Shown here in pieces: positions 29,327 through 39,602 of a DNA stretch of 64,000 nt. Position 1 is the first letter of the stretch. Each line of letters starts with the position of its first letter. The DNA comes from Asparagopsis taxiformis (taxonomy: Eukaryota; Rhodophyta; Florideophyceae; Bonnemaisoniales; Bonnemaisoniaceae): NCBI GenBank assembly GCA_030407315.1, contig JALQPE010002726.1:1-64000 (forward strand). Reading direction: 5' to 3'. Made by a program: the position numbers and the translations under genes. A model generated the notes under the pieces. The model did no database searches. It saw only the letters and a program-made list of their open reading frames with translations, and had not been told where the DNA came from.

Positions 29327-32300
29327 GACGTCCGGTGAATGACCAGCGCAATTGCATTGCTGGCGAGCCCAGAAATTCTAAAATTTCAGTCAGAAAAAAA
29401 ATGCAAAAATACATCGATTTGGGCGGTCGAAAGTGCCGTACGGCACACCCCCATCTCAAAAACATGTTCACATGTGCATGTTTTTGAGAATAGCCCAAAA
29501 AATAAAGCAATTCAGGACGTCTGCCGGACATAGGCTTGATTCTAATTTGGCCACAACGGCCCCAGAAGCTACCAAGCGCCCCGAGCGGCCCCTCCCCGCT
29601 CACTTACCCACTCACGCCCATCTTGCAGAAACGTTCCTGCTGGCCTCATCCATGCCTTCACATCCACATCATAATCCTCTGCTGAGCTGTTCACCTTGGA
29701 CGCTCACTGGAAGTACTCGTCTTCGACGTCCGCCAATGCAGGACAACACCATGAATACTAAACCCACCGTGGATCTCAGTCATCAACGGTGGGCGTCCTA
29801 TAAATGACTGCTATAGAACCATTGCCCCAAGCCCTCCAGTTTGGACGCTCAGCCAACAGTGATTGCTGCTCTACCTCCTTGGTCGTTCTCCGATGCATGT
29901 AAATGCGCCAAAGTACGACCGATGGGGCAGTCCAAACTTTTTGTACCAGTGCACGCCTAGGGATACCACAAGGTTCGTCATACACACACAAAGACACAAA
30001 GACACAAAGACACAAAGACACAAACACACAAACACACAAACAACCACGCACTGCAGCACCCAACTTTCGCATGCGTCAGTGATGTGCTGCTGCAGTGTGT
30101 ATGCGCTGTGCGGTAGCAAGATTTCCATGCTTGCAGCCATTCACATCCAGACATCCAGCCGCCGACCAGGGAAGCCGTTTGCAGCCGATTCTCCCTTGTC
30201 TGCATGGCATCTCGGTGCTGTCAACACTTGCTTAGTTGCTGCGATGCGAGCAAATGTGCAGCACTAGCCTAACTTGAAATGGACGTCCAGTAGAAGTCCG
30301 GCTCGGTTACATTGCTGGTCAGCCCTGAAATTCTAAAATGTTGGGCTGAGAAATAGCTGCAAAACTGTATCCATGTGCAATACTCGACCAACCTGAAATG
30401 GACGTCCGGTGAATGTCCAGCTCAATTGCATTGCTGGCGAGCCCAGAAATTCTAAAATTTCAGTCAGAAAAGAATTGCAAAATTATATCGATTTGGGCGG
30501 TCGAAAGTGCCGTACGGCACACCCCCATCTCAAAAACATGTTCACATGTGCATGTTTTTGAGAATAGCCCAAATTTCAATTCAAATCAAGGTGTCTAATT
30601 TGGCCACAACGGCCCCAGGAACCGGCTGCTGCCCCGGCCGGGGCCGTCACTGGCTTCTGTAAGCACCAACTGTAAGCCAAAATCGCGTCTTACGAAGGGT
30701 CGATTCCAGGCTCAGGCTCAATACGCCAGGGCGAAGTTTTGGTCCTTGTTTCGACATGCTCCCACCCCACTTTCTCACGACAAACACTGCTCATCCATCA
30801 TGCTGCACATGCTACGTGCACTTCGTATGAGCAGTGGGCCCGCCTGCGTGGTTGCTGTAATGCGTAGATGTGAGCAGCATACGAACAACCCAGAATGGAC
30901 GTCTGGTGGATGTCCGGCTCAATTGCATTGCTGGCGAGCCCAGAAATTCTAAAATTTCGGGCAGAAAAAAATTGTGAAAAATCATCGATTTGGGCGGGTC
31001 GATTGTGCCGTACGGCAGACCCCCATCTCAAAAACATGTTCACATGTGCATGTTTTTGAGAATAGCCCAAATTTCAATTCAAATCAAGGTGTCTAATTTG
31101 GCCACAACGGCCCCAGGAACCGGCTGCCGCCCCGACCGGGGCCGTCACTGGCTTCGGTAAGCACTAACTGTAAGCCAAAATCGCGTCTTACGAAGGGTCG
31201 ATTCCAGGCTTCAAGCCCAAGTTATGCTAGGGAGACATCTTTTTCCCTGTTTCATCATGGTCCCACCTTACATCCTCACGACAAACAACACTCACACATC
31301 ACGTTACTCATATTCCGTGCACTTTGTATGAGCAGTGGGCCCGCCTGCGTGGTTGCTGTAATGCGTAGATGTGAGCAGCATACGAACAACCCAGAATGGA
31401 CGTCTGGTGGATGTCCGGCTCAATTGCATTGCTGGCGAGCCCAGAAATTCTAAAATTTCGGGCAGAAAAAAATTGTGAAAAATCATCGATTTGGGCGGGT
31501 CGATTGTGCCGTACGGCAGACCCCCATCTCAAAAACATGTTCACATGTGCATGTTTTTGAGAATAGCCCAAATTTCAATTCAAATCAAGGTGTCTAATTT
31601 GGCCACAACGGCCCCAGGAACCGGCTGCCGCCCCGACCGGGGCCGTCACTGGCTTCGGTAAGCACCAACTGTAAGCCAAAATCGCGTCTTACGAAGGGTC
31701 GATTCCAGGCTTCAAGCCCAAGTTATGCTAGGGAGACATCTTTTTCCCTGTTTCATCATGGTCCCACCTTACATCCTCACGACAAACAACACTCACACAT
31801 CACGTTACTCATATTCCGTGCACTTTGTATGAGTAGTGAGCCCGCCTGCTTAGTTGCTGCAATGCATGGATGTGGGCAGCACACGACCAACCTGAAATGG
31901 ACGTCCGGTGGATGTCCGGCTCAATTGCATTGCTGGCGAGCCCAGAAATTCTAAAATTTCGGGCAGAAAAAAATTGTGAAAAATCATCGATTTGGGCGGG
32001 TCGATTGTGCCGTACGGCAGACCCCCATCTCAAAAACATGTTCACATGTGCATGTTTTTGAGAATAGCCCAAATTTTAATTCAAATCAGGGTGTCTAATT
32101 TGGCCACAACGGCCCCAGGAACCGACCGCCGCCCCGAGCGGGGTCATCACTGGCTTCTGTAAGCACTAACTGTGAGGCTAAATGGCGCCGAAAGATGGGT
32201 CGATTCCAGGCTTCAAGCCTAAGTTATGCTAGGTACGCATCTTCTTCCGTGTTTCATAATGGTCCCGCCTTACTCCCTCAACACAAACACTACTCACCTA

Positions 32301-33090
32301 TCACGTTACTCATATTCCGTGTACTTTGTATTAGTAGTGAACCCGCTGGCTTAGTTTCTGCAATGCGTGGATGTAGGCAGCACACGACCAACCTGAAATG
32401 GACGTCCGTTGGATGTCCAGCTCAGATGCACTGCTGGCCAGCCCAGAAATTCTAAAATTTCGGGCACAAAAAATCTTGCAAAAATCAACGATTTGGGCGG
32501 TCGATTGTGCCGTACGGCACACCCCCATCTCAAAAACATGTTCACATGTGCATGTTTTTGAGAATAGCCCAAATTTTAATTCAAATCAGGGTGTCTAATT
32601 TGGCCACAACGGCCCCAGGAACCGACCGCCGGCCCCGATCGGGGGCTATCACTGGCGTCTGTAAGCACCAACTGTAAGCCGGAGCCGGCTGCCGCCCCGA
32701 TCGGGGCTATCACTGGCTTCTATTAGCACCAACTGTAAGCCAAAATCGCGTCTCACGAAGGGTCGATTTCAGGCTCAACACGTCAGGGAAAGGTCTTGGT
32801 CCTTGTTTCATCATGGTCCCGCCCCACCCTCTCGCGACCAACCTGAAATGGACGTCCGGTGGATGTCCAGCTCGATTGCATTGCTGGCCAGCCCAGAAAT
32901 TCTAAAATTTCCGAAAAATCAATTTGGTGGCCCAGCATCTCCTGTGCCGAAAATTCCCGCACTCAGTTCTGATATACGTCTAGACGTGTTTCCCACTTGT
33001 ACGCATCAGGGAAGGCGTCACGGAAGGTTGACACTACGCTACTTGTGTACCGCGTCGTCTGAAATAGCGAGTAGTGTTTGTTGTATAGTT
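29327..33090. repeat. Right arm of the large inverted repeat
   Basis: This 3.76 kb arm contains six copies of the approximately 500-bp unit in inverted orientation. The hairpin/palindrome block recurs near 29,440, 30,512, 31,007, 31,508, 32,009 and 32,511. The last five are spaced 495-502 bp apart. The arm is longer than the left one because of extra tandem copies. Each unit also carries TTGGCCACAACGGCCCC, CTGTAAGCACYAACTGTAAG and a GGACGTCC palindrome. Frames such as ALLASPEILKF repeated in each unit are repeat translations and not genes. Confidence 0.92.
29982..30043. repeat. ACAAAGAC / ACAAACAC microsatellite in the right arm
   Basis: Tandem CACAAAGA units followed by CACAAACA units. It is the mirror of the shorter run at 26,024-26,050. 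Confidence 0.85.
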
Positions 33091-34250
33091 GTGGAGTATG
33101 CGTCTAGTGGTTTGTAAAGCTTGCAGAACGGGATAGGGATGTGGGTGGCCCTATTTTATGAATACATGAGTACCAATATTCAGGGTTGACAAAGCGGAAA
33201 GGCATAGGCTCATACATGTTTGAGATTGCATAGTAGAGAAAATATTTTCATCGAAATTTACATGGAGCTGATGGAGGTTTTAAGGATGAGGTATGAGAGG
33301 AAGAAAATTCTTCTGTGGTATGAGGATGTGTTCTGTGGGGGGATGGAATCTTGGGATGGTACAGGGGGAGGTGGAAATGTACGGAGTGCGGGTTTAGAAT
33401 GGATTGTGATTCGGAGAGGAGTGCCGACAAGCATATTATGGGGATTGGGGAGACGCTGCGGGGTGTTGGGGTAGTGAGGGCGGAGGAGGTGTTTAGGTGG
33501 GACCGTAGGAGGGTGCGGTTGAAGGCGCCGAGAGGAGGGGTTTTTAGGAAAGTGAGGAGAAAGAAGGGGAGGGGGTGGCGTCTGTTCTGGCTGTGGTGAG
33601 TGGGGATGTGATGGAGAAGAAGGGGGTTATTGTATTTGGGGAGGGAGGGGAGTGGGAGGAAGGGTGCGAAGTGGGGGGTTGATATGTGTTTCAGAGCGGG
33701 GAGGTTTCTGGGGATACGGCGGGGGAGCCACCCCGCAGTGCGGGAGCGTGGGCCGGTGGTGGTGGTGTATACGGTATCGAAGATGCGGATGGCGTGGGGG
33801 CATGGAGCAGCTGAGGGAGGGAGGGGTGGAGCAGGTCGGGTACGGGATGGGGAGTGAGAGGTTTTGGAAGAGTAAGCTGCAGGGGAAGTTTGTGTAGAGG
33901 GCGAAGGAGAGGGGTTGAGGGTAGAGGAGAGAGGGTACTGAAGAACAATACGTTTCAAAGGTGATGGGGGAGAGCATGGTCGAGGAGATAGGGGGTGTTT
34001 TGCCCTATTCTGAGGTAGTATGAGGACTGGTTATACGAAATCTGTACGGTAGAGCAGAAAAGTAGGTATGGAATGGAGGTGTGCACCGTGGAAGCGGGGA
34101 TAGGTATCTGAAAATGCGTGCTAGAGTGGTATTGGGGGTGTTTGAGGTACAGTACGGGGGAGGTGAGCACCAACAGGAAGGGGGTGTGAGCGAGAGGATG
34201 AAAAAATTAAAGACGAAATTGGAGTCGACCGACAAGGAAAAATAGAGTGG
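33091..34250. other. Purine-skewed stretch, no accepted gene
   Basis: From about 33,250 the plus strand is very rich in G and A. Long frames on both strands (minus 33,248-33,958, Ser/Pro/Thr/Leu-rich; plus 33,351-33,599, Arg/Gly-rich with CTECGFRMDC) follow from the skew. The plus-strand frame has a Cys-Cys-His pattern that could be a degraded zinc finger, but the evidence is weak. Confidence 0.4.
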
Positions 34251-34560
34251 TCGCCGTGATGGATGCGGACATCCATGTCGAGCACGGCGGCAGAAATTTC
34301 TGGGGTCGAAATTTTTGAATTTCTGAACCGGCGCCCGTCCTAGGTGGACATAGACATGGCGGAAGTCCATCCCGAGGGGGACATCCGTGGTACTAGAAAC
34401 AATGAATGTCGCCCTAGTAATACTAGACGTACTAGACCGCATGGACGTCCGGTTCTAGGCGGACATCCAAAAATACTGGAGAACATGGACGTCCGCCTAG
34501 TAATACTAGGTGTACTAGAGGTTGTGGACGTCCGCGTCCATTTCCGAGAACACAGACGTA
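34251..34560. repeat. GGACGTCC / CTAGTA repeat block, inverted relative to 21,560-21,985
   Basis: It contains several GGACGTCC or GGACATCC words and CTAGTAATACTAG palindromes. Its right end (GTGGACGTCCGCGTCCA, then TTTCCGAGAACACAGACG) is the reverse complement of 21,552-21,585. With that block it brackets the arms and core. Confidence 0.75.
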
Positions 34561-36115
34561 TGCGAAACGACGCGAGCGAACCCAAAAGGGGTCGACCACG
34601 TACGGTCACGTAGATTAAATCGCGCACGTCCGCGTCGCGAACGAAGTAAGCTAACGAAGCTTAGGCTCCGTTCGAACTCGAAGGCACACGCGCCACCGGC
34701 CACGTTGGCCAGGATACGAGCGCGTACGCGGGCGTCGCCAACGATAACGACGTACGCCAACGGGTCGACCCCGCGAAACGAAATACGAATACGCAACGGC
34801 GAACAAGCTAGTAGCCAACGGAAACGGCACAGCTGAAGGCAACGAGCCGACGAAAAATTGACTCACGTAGTAGCCCTGAACGCCCGCGGGCACACGAAAC
34901 GACTTCGTCAATCGTTTCCCCGTCGGGTTCGCAAGGCGAATGAACGAAAGTGACGCAACGGCGTAAAGGCAAGCATTACGTATGCCCAGGTGCACGACGC
35001 ACCACAAAACGGACGAGCTAATGAAACGCTCCAACGACGCTGCTACGCGAAGCGGACCAGCGCAACGATTGCGCCACCGGCTAACGTGAAGCCGCGGTAA
35101 CGTGAAGCGCGACGGCGCTAACGGTGTTAACGGCTATACGAAAAGCCAAGCCCGCCGGCAAAGACGTTGCCAACGGAACCGCGACGCACCACGACGCACT
35201 GCCGCGTACACGCAACGGCGTGAAACGTCAAGCCAACTCACGCGCGAGTCGGCCTGACGTTTAACGAATTCTCCGTCCAGCTCATCGGAGCAAAATTAAA
35301 AGTGGCACCGACGTGCTACGCCCGAAAGAGCTCGAACGCTCAACGATATGCGGTACCCGACGGGGTTAATCGCACAGGGCGCGACGGCGGAAACGATTTC
35401 CGAGTTAGTTACAAAATGATAACGCCACTAGCCAACGTGAAGCGCGACGGCGCTAATGACGTCAATGGCTATACGAAATGCCAAGCCCGCCGGCAACCAC
35501 GTCATCAACGGAACCGCAACGTACTGCGACGAATTGCTGCGTACACGCCACGGCGTAGAACGTCAAACCGACTCACGTGCGAGTCGGTCTGACGTTCGAT
35601 GAAATTTTCACCTAGCTCATCGGAGCAAATTAAAATTAGCACCGACGTGCTACGCGCTAAAGAGCTCGAATGCTCAACGGAATTCGACACCCGTCGGGGA
35701 TATCCGAACGAGAAACGACGGCGGAAACGATTTCCGAGTTAGTTACTAAATGATACGCACGCCAACGGGCTCTACGATCGAGGTTAACGTACCACTCGCA
35801 GTGAAAAGCCGCCGCTACGCGCCGCCGCTTTGCCGAATAGTTGCGTGTGTTACGAACCTGCCAACGGGCACGCGCCGTCGCGAACGCGAAAGACGAGCTG
35901 CGAAAGCTCTACGACACCCAACGGGGTAGACGCCACAACAAAAAAATTGTGGGGAGGGGCTTAACGCTTACCCCTCCCCCGCCGCAGACGACCTGCCAAT
36001 ACGTATTACGAAGCTCAGCGGAGCCATGCGATTACGCAAAGAAACAAGACGAAAGTTTACGAAAGCAACACGATGCTAGAAGCCTACGTGGCCTACGAAC
36101 TAACCTAGGAACGAC
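34561..36115. other. GC-rich retroelement-like noncoding DNA
   Basis: It has the same AACG/ACG-rich texture as element A but no gene. It contains the tandem duplication at 35,101-35,767 and several stem-loops. It lies beyond the stop of the 742-codon gene. Confidence 0.5.
35101..35767. repeat. Tandem duplication, two copies of about 335 bp
   Basis: CGTGAAGCGCGACGGCGCTA starts both copies (35,101 and 35,436), and both end with TTTCCGAGTTAGTTAC and AATGATA. Each has an internal hairpin: in copy 2 CGTCAAACCGACTC pairs with GAGTCGGTCTGACG. Divergence is moderate. Confidence 0.8.
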
Positions 36116-38344
36116 CTAGTAGCGACGAGAACGCTTGCCCGCAGGGTCATACGGACCAGGGCCTTCGCTGCGGCTATCGTGGCTGCGGCTGCGACTGGGC
36201 TGAACGAAGCCCGGCGCGTACGGATCGACGGTCTGCGTGACCACGGGGGCTCGCTCGCGACGCGACGCGGGATCCCTGGCGTAAGGGTCCGCAGTCCCGT
36301 GACTGCGCGTATCCGAAGGGCGCGCCGAAGCGGGGTCGCGTGGCAGGTACGCCGCTGCGTGACCATACCCGACGGGGTCGCCGAAGCCGCCGCCACTCGC
36401 AAATGCGTAAGGATCGTTACGACCACCAACGGGCGGTGCGTAACCACGAGTCGCCGCGGCGAGACGTTCCGAAATCGCGCGTTCCGTTGCCAAGCGGGCA
36501 GTCAGGTCCAACGTCTGGGCTCTGAAATCTTCGGCTGCGCGAGCCACGGACGTAATGAGGGAACGAATAACCCAGCCGTCCGCACGAGGCGGAGCGGCCA
36601 TCGACGTACCGAGAAGCCGACGGGCATCCTCATCGGAGACGCGGTCGTCCAGGCTCACGAACCGTGGCGCGCGCTCGGCCGGCGTGGCCACATCCGGACG
36701 ACCGACGCGGGCAACGTTGCCCCCTCCCGTAGCCTCGCGTGGCACGATCCCTAGAGGATCCGGCGCATGCGGCGCTTCGTTTTGATGGCCACGACGGCCA
36801 GAACGCGTCCCTCGGGGGCGCTCGTTGCCCCCGAGGCCACCGAAATAACCGGTACGATTGCCACGACGGCGTTCGGAACGGGAAGCGACCCGCGGCACGT
36901 AAGCCCCATCGCTACGCACGGAGACGAACTCCTGGTTATCGCCGCTTGCGTAATCGGGACGTATAACCCGATACTCCGGCCCCAACGCAAGGGCGCCGCG
37001 AGCCTCAACCAACGCGCTGGTAACGGAGACGAACGTGTCGGAACCGTCCACCGGGATTGCACGAAGCATCTCGTAGTCGGCCAGGAAGTCCAACGTGGAC
37101 TCCGGCAGTAGGCACGCGCGCCCGAACACACGACGTTCCACGAACAGCGAGCATGCGAGCATCGCTGCGTGTTCGATATCCACGGCCATGAGGAAACGTT
37201 CCTTCACGGGGGCAGGCGCGTCCTTCACGGCATCGGTAAAATAATGTACCACGCGTGGTAGCAACGTGGACGACCCACGGGGGTACGGAAACTCCTCTAC
37301 TACTTCCGGCAACGGCGGGAAGTAGAGCTCGCTCGGGACGACCCACGGAGCCGACGCGTGCGACACGCGGTAGTCGTCCGCGTTCACGTGGCGGAGCGCG
37401 AAGTGGTCGTCGTACGACACGACGCTTTTGGAGATGACGCTCAACGAAAGAGCAGTCTTCCATTCGGCACGTTGCCTTTCGGAAAGTGTCCGCGGACACA
37501 CGAAGACGGACGCCACCGAGATGAACGGCGGTTCCTCGGGCGTCCCCTTCCACAGGAAGGCGTCCATACGATCGACGTAGATCGCGTCGTTGACGTCACG
37601 CAACCACGAGCGGTCGCAACGTATCGACGCCGGGATCTGGTAACGTTCCGATCCCGGTTGCCCGTTGGCGAAACGACGCCCGGCTGCCCGCCCCCACGTA
37701 TCCTCGGCGGAACGCATGTAGTCGACAACCGCGCGGGCGTCCAGACGATCTTTTTCCAACGTGGCGAGATCGTCATCCGTAATGCCCACGCGGGGCAACG
37801 CAGCCCACGCGTGGGTCAGGACGCCTACGTTTAGCGCCGCACCGCCACGTGAGGCGGTGCCGACTGTCCCAACGGGGTCACCACCCTCCGGCGAGGGATC
37901 CTGGCGAGGGGAACGCGGCGAGCCATCACGACGAGGCACGCCCGTGCGGGCCGCCGCCACAGCACGACGCGAACGAGCGGCCGCTGCCATCGCGGCTACG
38001 CCCCTCGATGGGGCCGCGACATCCGGGATGATGGGTGACGAATTCCCCGAGTCGGACGCCGTTGCGTCATCATCACGTGGGGCATCGGCCCTAGCAGCCT
38101 CGGCAGGCGTCACGGAAGCCACCAGGCGAGACGGAGCCATCGGGCGAGACGAAGAGGCGACGGCCTGATGAGCAACGGCTTCTCCCGCCCTAACGGATGG
38201 GGCGGGAGCGACGGACGCTTCCGTCGCTGGCGGCGCACCGGCTCCGACGAGGGAGGGAGCGCCCTGCGAAGGGTTCCTCGCTCCACCTCCAGCAGAGCCG
38301 GCGGGCCGCGGAGTGTTAGCATCGGTACTACGAGTCGTAACCAT
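36116..38344 (-). CDS. Intact 742-residue protein of unknown function, retroelement-associated
   Basis: An uninterrupted frame starts with ATG at 38,344 (MVTTRSTDANTPRPAG) and stops at 36,116. The frame is open further upstream but has no ATG there. Residues 1-180 are low-complexity Ala/Pro/Ser/Arg. Residues about 190-430 look folded (ITDDDLATLEKDRLDARAVV; VASVFVCPRTLSERQRAEWK; LACSLFVERRVFGRACLLPE). Then comes an Arg/Gly-rich stretch, a short coiled-coil-like helix (LDLTARLATERAISERLAAA) and a basic Ser/Arg tail ending AGKRSRRY. There is no zinc knuckle, protease or polymerase motif. A purine-rich tract and a candidate LTR lie upstream of its start, so it probably belongs to a gypsy element and may run antisense to it, like the frame-shifted gene at 8,484-11,231. 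It could instead be a Gag-like protein of an element that lost pol. Confidence 0.7.
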   Translation of the reverse strand: MVTTRSTDANTPRPAGSAGGGARNPSQGAPSLVGAGAPPATEASVAPAPSVRAGEAVAHQAVASSSRPMAPSRLVASVTPAEAARADAPRDDDATASDSGNSSPIIPDVAAPSRGVAAMAAAARSRRAVAAARTGVPRRDGSPRSPRQDPSPEGGDPVGTVGTASRGGAALNVGVLTHAWAALPRVGITDDDLATLEKDRLDARAVVDYMRSAEDTWGRAAGRRFANGQPGSERYQIPASIRCDRSWLRDVNDAIYVDRMDAFLWKGTPEEPPFISVASVFVCPRTLSERQRAEWKTALSLSVISKSVVSYDDHFALRHVNADDYRVSHASAPWVVPSELYFPPLPEVVEEFPYPRGSSTLLPRVVHYFTDAVKDAPAPVKERFLMAVDIEHAAMLACSLFVERRVFGRACLLPESTLDFLADYEMLRAIPVDGSDTFVSVTSALVEARGALALGPEYRVIRPDYASGDNQEFVSVRSDGAYVPRVASRSERRRGNRTGYFGGLGGNERPRGTRSGRRGHQNEAPHAPDPLGIVPREATGGGNVARVGRPDVATPAERAPRFVSLDDRVSDEDARRLLGTSMAAPPRADGWVIRSLITSVARAAEDFRAQTLDLTARLATERAISERLAAATRGYAPPVGGRNDPYAFASGGGFGDPVGYGHAAAYLPRDPASARPSDTRSHGTADPYARDPASRRERAPVVTQTVDPYAPGFVQPSRSRSHDSRSEGPGPYDPAGKRSRRY

Positions 38345-38938
38345 CGTGGTTACGCTGTACACGATAATTACGACGAGTGCAATGAGCACGACGACGAGAG
38401 CCACGCGGGCTAGACGAAACAAGAGAACGAAATGAACGGAGGTAGCAGTACCCAGCGGGGGAAAGAGATAAGGGGGAACGAAAGGCAACGGCCTGGATGA
38501 CGATGGTGAGAGGAAGGGTGAGCGACGATCGCTATCACGTTAAGCCGCGGCTTAAATAACCTTCGGACGACCGTTGTCGTAATGCCCGCTGGCAGATTCA
38601 CGAAAAGGCCGCGGCCTGCGCACGTATCGCGCTGAATTGAAGCACACCCGCGTGGTGGAATTGGACACTGCATTCGTTGCAGGGAAACGCCTAAGCGAGG
38701 CATTGACGTACGATGCCAACGGGCGGGCCTCGATGATTACGAAAGAGCCGGAGCGCACGCGCGCGCTCCGGCGCCGTGGCGATTCGATCAGCCAACCGGG
38801 CCGCGTACGTTTAAACGAGATTTTTCGGGACAACTGCCACGTCCGCAGTTGTACCCGAAAAGGCGCCACGGCCCCGTGTCTCAGGCGCGTCCTGACGGGC
38901 CTCGCGTGGCCGGGACGTCCACGTGTGGGGGTGGGGCT
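38345..38938. other. GC-rich region upstream of the 742-residue gene
   Basis: It contains purine-rich runs at 38,455-38,485 and 38,505-38,520, and GTGGGGGTGGGGC at about 38,926-38,938 directly before a TGTGTAG word. GTGGCCGGGACGTCCAC near 38,907 is shared with element A's 3' part. No gene is seen. Confidence 0.45.
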
Positions 38939-39596
38939 GTGTAGTATACGTGGCAATTCCGAAATTGCAAATATTTACGTTTTCCGCGGAATTCGAATTT
39001 CGGCGGACACGACCGGCGGCAGCAATGCACGAACATTGCTGGCGCATGCGCGCGCGCAACCGGCACACGTGTGCAACGAACGTACTGGCAACGGCCAACG
39101 GACCAACGGGTCCCTACGTGTGACCCACAAGGTCCTTTCCCATTCGGGGACGTTACGAGCAGTGTTTACACTGTAAAGCGATGCCTTCGTGGCTATATAG
39201 GTATTGGCATCGTGCCGGGAGGGAAAGGGGACAATTCAACGAACGAGCAACGGCTCTAGTCTACGACTGACTTCTACGTTTACGTTTACGTTTTGCCTAG
39301 CGAGGCTTCGTCTCCGTCGAGCTGCGTACTCCCTACCCATCGCCGCACGTAAGGCTGATTGCGTGTAGTGCCTCCGGGCTTGGTTGAGAGCGCCTCCGGT
39401 GACGTACCACCTCGTTTGCTAACGTAATCCTCACGTGGATTGTTGCGTCGTGACGCTCGTGTCTACTCGCTAACCTATCTCTACCGTTCTACCTAACATA
39501 CAGTCAAAACACCAGCGGGTGGACTGCTCGTTTCGTTTCGTAAGGACAGCGTGTCCGTAGCTCGTACCAGCTATCTAGAACTAACGTTGTTCCACA
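38939..39596 (+). mobile_element. Candidate solo or 3' LTR with TATA box
   Basis: It is bounded by TGTGTAG directly after a G-rich tract and CCACA at 39,596, right before the gypsy C reading frame opens. A TATATA box lies at 39,194-39,199. Only one copy is present in the window, so the ends are unproven. If correct, the associated element reads on the plus strand and the 742-residue gene is antisense to it. Confidence 0.35.
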
Positions 39597-39602
39597 CGTG
39601 AG

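Noticed and set aside
24535..33090. Many 60-125 codon frames with shared words such as ALLASPEILKF and KHAHVNMFLRWG
   Set aside because: They recur in every satellite unit on both arms and in opposite directions, with no start or stop conservation. They are translations of the inverted satellite.
33248..33958. A 236-codon Ser/Pro/Leu-rich minus-strand frame
   Set aside because: The stretch is strongly purine-skewed on the plus strand, and overlapping long frames on both strands show the same low complexity. No domain is visible.
38345..38488. N-terminal extension of the 742-codon gene with a membrane-like helix
   Set aside because: The extension would have to start at a TTG; the first ATG in frame is at 38,344. 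The hydrophobic stretch may simply be upstream DNA.
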